DNA from: an uncultured Candidatus Saccharibacteria bacterium
GTDB lineage: Bacteria > Patescibacteriota > Saccharimonadia > Saccharimonadales > Saccharimonadaceae
Direction: 5' to 3'
NCBI GenBank assembly: GCA_946408595.1
Contig: CAMJSX010000005.1
Location: forward strand, 1 to 56,364
Length of the DNA stretch: 56,364 nt
Position 1 is the stretch's first letter; each line of letters begins with the position of its first letter. The notes beneath the pieces were generated by a model, which was not told where the DNA came from, made no database searches, and saw only the letters and a list, made by a program, of their open reading frames with translations. Positions 51,163 through 56,364 of this stretch are shown here, piece after piece. The position numbers were made by a program, and so were the translations under genes.

Positions 51163-51885
51163 ATGAAAGAAATAGACACTACACCATATCGGGAATTTGC
51201 CAAAGAAAAACTTGGCTTTGAATTTAATGATATTAATGTATTAGTGACGGCCTTGACGCACCGTAGCTACGTGAATGAGCATCGCGATGTCGTTAAAGAG
51301 CACAACGAACGCCTAGAATTCCTCGGCGATGCAGTTTTAGAATTAGTTTCTTCAGATTTTTTGTATCGAAATTACGACGAACCTGAGGGAATTATGACCG
51401 CTCTTCGGGCAGCCTTGGTCCGCACGGAGTCTATTGGTGATGCTGGCAAAGAGCTAGGCTATGAGCCTCTCGTTCGTCTATCTCATGGCGAAAAAAATGG
51501 CTCAGAGCGCGCTCACGATGTAATTTTGGCAGACTGTTTTGAAGCGGTAATCGGGGCGATTTACCTAGATCAAGGATACGAAACAGCCAAAGAATTCATT
51601 TCGAAGCATATTTTAGTCAAAATTGACGAAATATTAGAGGAAGGTACCTGGCGTGACCCGAAATCCTATGTCCAAGAATTAGCTCAAAAAATCGATAGCG
51701 AAACGCCGGTTTATCGGACCTTAAGGGAAGATGGTCCAGACCACGACAAAATTTTCACGGTGGGTATTTATGTAGGGGATAAATTACTAGGTACCGGTTC
51801 CGGCCACTCCAAACAGGAAGCACAAACCGAAGCCGCCCGCGAAGGTGTAAAAAAGTACCGCTCAAGCAGTAAAAAACAGGGATAG
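51163..51885 (+). CDS. rnc: Ribonuclease III
   Basis: Double-strand RNA endonuclease for rRNA and mRNA processing. The 240-residue protein has the catalytic signature HNERLEFLGDAVLELV, the second acidic cluster DCFEAVIGAIYLDQG, and a C-terminal dsRNA-binding domain (SYVQELAQK ... GSGHSKQEAQTEAAREGVKK). A strong GGAGG-like ribosome site precedes it. Standard length. Confidence 0.97.
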   Translation: MKEIDTTPYREFAKEKLGFEFNDINVLVTALTHRSYVNEHRDVVKEHNERLEFLGDAVLELVSSDFLYRNYDEPEGIMTALRAALVRTESIGDAGKELGYEPLVRLSHGEKNGSERAHDVILADCFEAVIGAIYLDQGYETAKEFISKHILVKIDEILEEGTWRDPKSYVQELAQKIDSETPVYRTLREDGPDHDKIFTVGIYVGDKLLGTGSGHSKQEAQTEAAREGVKKYRSSSKKQG

Positions 51886-51887
51886 TA

Positions 51888-51916
51888 TTGACTTTTTAGC
51901 ATAAGTGTGCTATAAT
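51888..51916 (+). promoter_or_regulatory. Strong promoter with TTAGCATAAGT in the spacer
   Basis: TTGACT (51888-51893), 17 nt, TATAAT (51911-51916) extended by TGTGC. TTAGCATAAGT occupies 51896-51906 within the spacer. Confidence 0.85.
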
Positions 51917-51952
51917 AGTAGTATAGTTCTATAGAAAGGGGGGCGCCATGAA

Positions 51953-52381
51953 ATGGCAGCGAAAAGAACTAAGAACGTTACTCCGTCAGAGAAGACAAAG
52001 GAATACTGGGAAAAAGTTACTGAGATACTGGATACCAGCAGCGATTACGTATCAATGATCAAGCTGCGGGCCAATCTGGTGGATCCAGTGACGGCGTTCA
52101 AGGTACAGCACGTACTCGATGAGTACTACGAAGGAAAGATGTCGCATCTTTACGATGCAATCGCAACAGTGGCAGAAAAGTTTTTTGCCAAGGTTGAGAA
52201 ACTCAACATCTATTGCTGTTCCGAAGGGCTGCCGATTGTGGCAAAACCAGATATTCTCTTTAACCTCCTGACCAACAACGAAAGAAGGAAGTACTACCGC
52301 GATAGCGTGAAGAAAGGTTTGAAAACCAATATCATTATACCTTTACAGGTTATCGAGATGAACTTCCGGGGCCGGAAATAA
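51953..52381 (+). CDS. Orphan 142-residue protein, unknown
   Basis: I do not recognise a family. The product is mostly helical and charged, with no signal peptide or membrane segment. Notable segments are KTKEYWEKVTEILDTSSDYV, two adjacent Cys (IYCCSEG) and NLLTNNERRKYYRDSVKKG near the C-terminus. AAAGGGGGG is 9 nt before the ATG; an ATG at 51948 is out of frame and gives a short unrelated peptide. It has one of the strongest promoters in the window and its own terminator, so it is probably highly expressed as a single gene. Confidence 0.75.
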   Translation: MAAKRTKNVTPSEKTKEYWEKVTEILDTSSDYVSMIKLRANLVDPVTAFKVQHVLDEYYEGKMSHLYDAIATVAEKFFAKVEKLNIYCCSEGLPIVAKPDILFNLLTNNERRKYYRDSVKKGLKTNIIIPLQVIEMNFRGRK

Positions 52382-52395
52382 TTCGGCCCTTTTCT
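52369..52395 (+). terminator. Terminator overlapping the orphan gene's stop codon
   Basis: Stem GGGCCG/CGGCCC with loop GAAATAATT, followed by CTTTTCTTTT minus the first C of the tail. The 5' arm encodes the last residues of the protein and the stop codon is in the loop. Confidence 0.85.
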
Positions 52396-52412
52396 TTTGG
52401 TTTTAATTATGC

Positions 52413-52418
52413 TATAAT
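52413..52418 (+). promoter_or_regulatory. -10 element for rpsP
   Basis: TTATGCTATAAT; a conventional leader of about 22 nt with AAGGAG precedes the rpsP ATG at 52447. Confidence 0.7.
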
Positions 52419-52446
52419 AGACGAAAATTAATTTTAAGGAGAAACA

Positions 52447-52854
52447 ATGCTCGCGATTCGCATGCAACGTAATGGCCGGACGCATTACCCTACGTACCGG
52501 ATAATCGTCCAAGAAGCGCAGCGTCACCCTTTGTCTGGGCGCGTTGTAGCTGAGGTCGGTAATTACAACCCTGCTACCAAAGCTTTGACCTTGGACAAAG
52601 AAGCAGTGGAAAAATATCTCAAAAATGGGGCTAGGCCTTCAAGCCGGGTAGCTTTGATTTTAAAGAAAAATAAAATCAAATTGCCTGATTGGGTAAAATT
52701 GGCTCCAAAGAAGTCCGTCAAAGCCAAACACGCTGACAAACTTCGCAAGAACCAACCAAAAGAAGCTCCAGCTTCTGAGGCACCAGTAGAAGAAGCACCA
52801 GCTGAAGCTCCAGCGGAGGAAACTCCAGCCGAAGCACCAGCCGCCGAAGCGTAA
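52447..52854 (+). CDS. rpsP: 30S ribosomal protein bS16 with acidic Ala/Pro/Glu tail
   Basis: Assembly protein of the small-subunit body. Residues 1-85 match bS16 (MLAIRMQRNGRTHYPTYRI, GRVVAEVGNYNP, RPSSRVALILKK). The protein continues for ~45 residues with a low-complexity tail made of Ala, Pro and Glu (APAEAPAEETPAEAP), giving 135 residues against the usual 80-90. Flanked by its own promoter and terminator. Confidence 0.95.
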   Translation: MLAIRMQRNGRTHYPTYRIIVQEAQRHPLSGRVVAEVGNYNPATKALTLDKEAVEKYLKNGARPSSRVALILKKNKIKLPDWVKLAPKKSVKAKHADKLRKNQPKEAPASEAPVEEAPAEAPAEETPAEAPAAEA

Positions 52855-52861
52855 AGTTTTT

Positions 52862-52892
52862 AAAAATAGTCCTTTCAAAAAGGACTATTTTT
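52862..52892. terminator. Terminator after rpsP
   Basis: A 14-bp stem AAAAATAGTCCTTT/AAAGGACTATTTTT with loop CAA; symmetrical and so usable on both strands. The next -10 (TATAAT, 52895-52900) begins 3 nt later. Confidence 0.94.
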
Positions 52893-52894
52893 GT

Positions 52895-52900
52895 TATAAT
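52895..52900 (+). promoter_or_regulatory. -10 element for khpA
   Basis: TATAAT directly after the rpsP terminator; the leader includes GGAGATA before the ATG at 52930. Confidence 0.6.
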
Positions 52901-52929
52901 GATTATATATAAACTAATATGGAGATAAT

Positions 52930-53352
52930 ATGGCTACTATTGACCAACAATTCGTAGAATATATCGTAAAAACCTTAGTCAACAATCCAGATAAAGTTTC
53001 GGTGGAGCGTAAAATAGATGAAAAAGGCGTTTTGCTCTCTCTAACAGTGGATCCTGAAGATGTCGGACGCGTGATTGGTAAACGTGGTGTCACTGCTCAA
53101 TCAATCCGTATGTTGCTCCGTGCCCTTGGTACCAAGCAAGATGCCCGCTACAACCTCAAGATTGTCAATACCGATGAAGAGGGTGAAGCTCGCGAACACA
53201 AGCATGAGCACAAGGAACCAGCAGCAGAAGCTCACGAAGAACCAGCTGAAGCACCAGAAATCGAAGACGAAGAGCCTGTGGAAAACTCTCCATCCGAACT
53301 CGCCGAGAAGACTCGCGCTGAGCTCGCTGATCTAGACGATCTCGATATCTAA
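52930..53352 (+). CDS. khpA: KhpA-like KH-domain RNA-binding protein with acidic tail
   Basis: Small single KH domain protein, cytoplasmic RNA chaperone type. Residues 1-78 match KhpA (YlqC): FVEYIVKTLVNNPDKVSVE and the GxxG loop in VIGKRGVTAQSIRMLLRALG. A ~60-residue His/Glu/Ala/Pro-rich acidic tail follows, giving 140 residues against the usual 75-80. It follows rpsP as in many bacteria, but as a separate transcription unit here. Confidence 0.92.
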   Translation: MATIDQQFVEYIVKTLVNNPDKVSVERKIDEKGVLLSLTVDPEDVGRVIGKRGVTAQSIRMLLRALGTKQDARYNLKIVNTDEEGEAREHKHEHKEPAAEAHEEPAEAPEIEDEEPVENSPSELAEKTRAELADLDDLDI

Positions 53353-53368
53353 AACTATGGTTTTTAAG

Positions 53369-53399
53369 ATGGCATCTCTCTTAAGAGGTGCCATTTTTT
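53369..53399 (+). terminator. Terminator after khpA
   Basis: Stem ATGGCATCTCT/AGAGGTGCCAT (one G-U pair) with a four-base loop (CTTA), then six T. Confidence 0.92.
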
Positions 53400-53411
53400 A
53401 TAAAAATCTAC

Positions 53412-53439
53412 TTGACTAAATTAAAAGCTTATGTATAAT
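53412..53439 (+). promoter_or_regulatory. Promoter P1 upstream of rpoB
   Basis: TTGACT (53412-53417), 16 nt, TATAAT (53434-53439); transcription would start near 53446, in front of the candidate RNA. Confidence 0.8.
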
Positions 53440-53445
53440 AATATA

Positions 53446-53542
53446 CAAGCTAACTAACTGCGAGTTCGCTTGAAAACAATTAACCAACGTTGAGAGTTTT
53501 ATACATGTCTAGAAAATCGCTTTACCGTTGAAGCGATTTTTT
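53446..53542 (+). ncRNA. Candidate small RNA or attenuated leader upstream of rpoB
   Basis: A stretch of ~97 nt runs from the P1 start to an intrinsic terminator. It contains a small hairpin GCGA-GT-TCGC near its 5' end and a palindrome CAACGTTG. I see no start codon with ribosome site and no meaningful open frame. A second, independent promoter follows for rpoB, which favours a discrete RNA, but a terminated leader of rpoB is equally compatible. Confidence 0.5.
53513..53542 (+). terminator. Terminator of the candidate RNA
   Basis: Perfect 10-bp stem AAAATCGCTT/AAGCGATTTT with loop TACCGTTG and a six-T run. Confidence 0.93.
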
Positions 53543-53554
53543 GGTGAAAAAGTC

Positions 53555-53583
53555 TTGTCAAATTTAACAAAGTGCGCTAAAAT
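53555..53583 (+). promoter_or_regulatory. Promoter P2 of rpoB
   Basis: TTGTCA (53555-53560), 17 nt, TAAAAT (53578-53583). Transcription from about 53590 gives a leader of ~120 nt. Confidence 0.82.
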
Positions 53584-53589
53584 AAAATA

Positions 53590-53708
53590 TAAGAAGTAGT
53601 GTGCCCTGTTTTTGTAAGCTTATGGGAGCTGGCGACTCTCTGGGGGAAAACTGGGCAGTAATCTTCGGCGCTAAGATTATAATAATAACACTAATAAAAA
53701 GAGGTAGA
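53590..53708 (+). promoter_or_regulatory. Structured 5' leader of rpoB
   Basis: Two helices can be drawn. TGCCCTGTTTT (53602-53612) pairs with AAAACTGGGCA (53647-53657), with one T-T mismatch, closing a 34-nt apical region. TAATCTT (53659-53665) pairs with AAGATTA (53673-53679). No T-run follows, so control of translation, RNA stability or protein binding is more likely than termination. The ribosome site GAGGT is at 53701. Confidence 0.6.
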
Positions 53709-56364
53709 ATGGCTACAAAAAAGAAGGCCGGTGAGAGAATTTTTTTCACCGAAGGTGACCAAGCCCTCCCGATTCCTGATCTCACAGCACATCAGAAAGA
53801 TTCGTGGAACGACTTCGTCAAAAATGGCCTACGCGAAGTTTTTGCTGAGCTAAACCCGATAGACGACTATACGGGCCAAAAACTGTCGCTAAGGTTCAAA
53901 GATTATTATTTTAAAGAACCAAAGGAATCTGAGCAGCAAGCAAAATACAACCTTGCCACTTATGAAGCTCCTTTGCACGTGCTAGTAGAGCTTGAAAACA
54001 AAGTCACTGGCACTAAAAAAGAACAGGATATTTACTTTGGTGACTATCCTTGGATGACTGAAAGGGCAACTTTCATCATCAACGGTACTGAGCGTGTGAT
54101 TGTTTCACAACTTATTCGTTCAGCCGGTGTGTTCTTCAATAAAGAGACCATTGGTCTTAAAAATTATTACGGCGCAAAGGTAATTCCTGGTCGTGGTGCA
54201 TGGCTCGAGTTTGAAACCGCTGCTAACGGCACGATTAACGTCAAGATTGACCGCCGCCGCAAAATTCCAGTAACCACGTTCCTCCGAGCTCTTGGTATGA
54301 GCAAATCAGAAATCAAGAAAGCCTTCGAGAAAATTGATACTGGCGACAAGAAATACATCGAAATCACACTTGAAAAAGATACTACTTCAAGCCAAGGTGA
54401 AGCTTTGCTCGAAGTTTATCGTAGGATTCGTCCAGGCGATCTCGCCACGGTGGAAAACGCCAAATCCATGATCGAAAGAATGTTCTTCGATCCAAAGCGT
54501 TATGATTATTCCAACGTCGGTCGTTTTAAGATTAATCGCCGACTCCATTTCGATACGCCAAATGATGCCAAGCATCGCACCTTGCAAATGCAAGACGTGG
54601 TCGGCATCGTAACGGAAATCATTCGTTTGAATAACACTCAAGAGCCAGCCGATGATATCGACTCCTTGTCGAACCGTCGTGTGAAGCTAGTAGGTGAATT
54701 GGTCCAAAGGCAATTCCGCCTCGGTATGCTTCGCTTACAACGAAACATTCTCGACCGTATGTCAATGGCAAATCCAGAAGACGTCACCCCATCACAACTT
54801 TTGAACTCTCGTCCAGTGGTAGCAGCAGTGAAAGAATTCTTCTCTACCTCACAACTTTCACAGCTGATGGACGAAGTCAACCCGTTCTCTGAGCTTGCAC
54901 ACAAACGCCGTCTAAGCTCGATGGGTCCTGGTGGTCTGACTCGTGAACGTGCCGGATTTGATGTTCGTGATGCTCACCCAACCCACTACGGCCGTATTTG
55001 TACGGTAGAAACCCCAGAAGGTGGCAACGTCGGTCTCGTGCTTAACTTTGCAACTTACGCGAGAATCAATGAATATGGTTTCATTGAAGCGCCTTATCGC
55101 GTAGTTAAAAATGGTAAAGTGACTGACGAAGTTGTTTATATGGATGCTGACACCGAAAACGATATGGTTATCGCTGACGCATCAGTCAAACTAAACAAAG
55201 ATGGTAAATTCGTTGAAGACTGGGTATCCGCTCGTGTTCACGGTGCGCCTGCTCAGGTAGAAGCGAAAAAAGTCACTCACATCGATGCTGCACACAAGGA
55301 AATTCTTGGTGTTTCTGCATCACTTATTCCATTTGTTGAGAAAAACCGTGTTGACCGCTCTCTCATGGCCTGCGCCATGCAGAAGCAAGCAGTGCCACTT
55401 CTTCGCCAAGATAATCCAGTAGTTGGTACTGGTATCGAAGGTGAAGTGGCTAAAAACACTTCTCAACTCGTCATGGCTACCGGTACCGGTGTCGTTAAAA
55501 AAGCCGATGGTATATCCATCATCGTAACCTACGATAAAGGTGGTGACCATGAATACAAGTTGCAACACTTTGAGAAAACCAATGATGACCGTTGCTACAA
55601 CCAACACTGCGTGGTCACTCGTGGTCAAAAGGTGAAAAAAGGCGACATCCTCATTGAGGGTGCTTCCATCAACAATGGCGAGCTGGCCCTTGGTCGTGAT
55701 CTTCTCGTGGCTTTCATGCCATGGCGTGGTTACAACATGGATGACGCAATCGTGATCTCTAACCGCTTAGTTGAAGACGATACTTTGACCTCAATCAATA
55801 TTAAAGATTTCGATGTCGAAGTACGTGAGACCAAACTTGGTCCAGAACAAGTTACTCGTGATATTCCAAACGTTTCTGAACACTCTCTCCGCCACCTTGG
55901 CGAAGATGGTATCGTCACGGTTGGTTCGGAAGTCAAAAACGGCGATATTCTCGTCGGTAAGATTACACCAAAAGGTGAGCAAGAACTCAGCTCAGAAGAA
56001 AGACTTCTCCGCGCTATCTTTGGTGAAAAAGCCAAAGACGTACGCGATACTTCAGTTAGAATGAACGGTTCATCAACTGGTAAGGTTGTGGACGTCCGTG
56101 TCTACACCCGTGAACAAGGCCACGAATTAAAAGCTGGCGTGCTCATGCAAATCAAAATCTTTGTCGCTGAAATGCGCAAGATTGGCGTCGGCGATAAACT
56201 CGCTGGTCGTCACGGCAACAAAGGTGTGGTCTCACGCGTTCTACCAATAGAAGATATGCCATTTATGGAAGATGGTACGCCAATCGATATCATCCTTTCA
56301 CCAATGGGCGTGCCTTCCCGTATGAACCTCGGTCAGCTCTTTGAAACTCACCTTGGTATGGCTG
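53709..56364 (+). CDS. rpoB: RNA polymerase beta subunit (partial, 3' end outside window)
   Basis: Catalytic-core subunit of RNA polymerase; the first ~885 residues are present and the frame is open to the window edge. The rifampicin region reads SQLMDEVNPFSELAHKRRLS, then SMGPGGLTRERAGFDVRDAHPTHYGRICTVETPEGGN. The E. coli D516, H526 and S531 equivalents are kept, and L533 is Met. Other conserved blocks are GRDLLVAFMPWRGYNMDDAI and the closing KIGVGDKLAGRHGNKGVVS. Lineage insertions of the E. coli type appear absent. No rplJ-rplL lies upstream, unlike the classical rplKAJL-rpoBC order. Confidence 0.97.
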   Translation, partial: MATKKKAGERIFFTEGDQALPIPDLTAHQKDSWNDFVKNGLREVFAELNPIDDYTGQKLSLRFKDYYFKEPKESEQQAKYNLATYEAPLHVLVELENKVTGTKKEQDIYFGDYPWMTERATFIINGTERVIVSQLIRSAGVFFNKETIGLKNYYGAKVIPGRGAWLEFETAANGTINVKIDRRRKIPVTTFLRALGMSKSEIKKAFEKIDTGDKKYIEITLEKDTTSSQGEALLEVYRRIRPGDLATVENAKSMIERMFFDPKRYDYSNVGRFKINRRLHFDTPNDAKHRTLQMQDVVGIVTEIIRLNNTQEPADDIDSLSNRRVKLVGELVQRQFRLGMLRLQRNILDRMSMANPEDVTPSQLLNSRPVVAAVKEFFSTSQLSQLMDEVNPFSELAHKRRLSSMGPGGLTRERAGFDVRDAHPTHYGRICTVETPEGGNVGLVLNFATYARINEYGFIEAPYRVVKNGKVTDEVVYMDADTENDMVIADASVKLNKDGKFVEDWVSARVHGAPAQVEAKKVTHIDAAHKEILGVSASLIPFVEKNRVDRSLMACAMQKQAVPLLRQDNPVVGTGIEGEVAKNTSQLVMATGTGVVKKADGISIIVTYDKGGDHEYKLQHFEKTNDDRCYNQHCVVTRGQKVKKGDILIEGASINNGELALGRDLLVAFMPWRGYNMDDAIVISNRLVEDDTLTSINIKDFDVEVRETKLGPEQVTRDIPNVSEHSLRHLGEDGIVTVGSEVKNGDILVGKITPKGEQELSSEERLLRAIFGEKAKDVRDTSVRMNGSSTGKVVDVRVYTREQGHELKAGVLMQIKIFVAEMRKIGVGDKLAGRHGNKGVVSRVLPIEDMPFMEDGTPIDIILSPMGVPSRMNLGQLFETHLGMA

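Noticed and set aside
1-56364. tRNA or rRNA genes
   Set aside because: I looked through the intergenic gaps, which are nearly all short, and saw no cloverleaf with a TTC-loop motif and no rRNA sequence; a dedicated search could not be run.

Overview
The window is the chromosome of a member of the Candidate Phyla Radiation (Patescibacteria), most likely Candidatus Saccharibacteria (TM7). The reasons are: a ribosomal operon with no rpmD (uL30) between rpsE and rplO; short, minimal versions of several housekeeping enzymes; surface proteins rich in Cna-B, VWA and FISUMP-like domains; and TGA used as a normal stop, which argues against the UGA-recoding Absconditabacteria/Gracilibacteria. This assignment is inference; no 16S rRNA gene is present.

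Layout. (1) 17-3353: end of the S10 operon and start of spc (rpsC-rplP-rpsQ-rplN-rplX-rplE-rpsN-rpsH), with rpmC (uL29) absent from its usual place. (2) 3354-21163: an 18 kb surface block splits the spc operon. It holds a 1727-residue wall-anchored VWA/Cna-B adhesin. This is flanked on both sides by the 3' end of rpsH plus its terminator, intact upstream and a divergent second copy downstream. A Wzx/Wzy-type polysaccharide locus follows: 4,6-dehydratase, aminotransferase, initiating phosphoglycosyltransferase, two glycosyltransferases, EpsG-like polymerase, acetyltransferase, flippase, UDP-glucuronate epimerase, Wzz-BY-kinase fusion and PHP phosphatase. (3) 21224-23257: the rest of spc (rplF-rplR-rpsE-rplO) under its own promoter. 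(4) 23347-36264: membrane-anchored FKBP isomerase, FISUMP-like secreted protein, exonuclease I, lactate dehydrogenase, a DUF2207 protein, a tail-anchored Pro/Ala protein, metG, an aquaporin and a 1009-residue membrane protein of unknown function. (5) 36309-45112: pheS-pheT, then ftsE-ftsX, a CHAP-domain hydrolase, a C-terminal processing protease and a GT4 enzyme, which together look like a cell-wall division module. (6) 45149-53352: leuS and small RNA-processing, modification and ribosome genes (KsgA/Erm-like methylase, YrdC, SpoU, glutaredoxin, bL32, nusB, Nudix, rnc, an orphan, rpsP, khpA). (7) 53353-56364: a complex leader with a candidate small RNA, then rpoB, cut by the window end.

Expression signals are unusually legible. 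Many genes carry an extended -10 element close to TGTGCTATAAT. About a dozen genes have that hexamer ending 6 or 7 nt before the start codon with no Shine-Dalgarno sequence, which predicts leaderless mRNAs. Ribosomal proteins, the adhesin and the polysaccharide operon instead use good Shine-Dalgarno sites. The observations most worth following are the rpsH-tail duplication around the adhesin, the in-frame palindromic element inside leuS, the leaderless promoter architecture, the candidate RNA and structured leader before rpoB, and several conserved-looking genes of unknown function.
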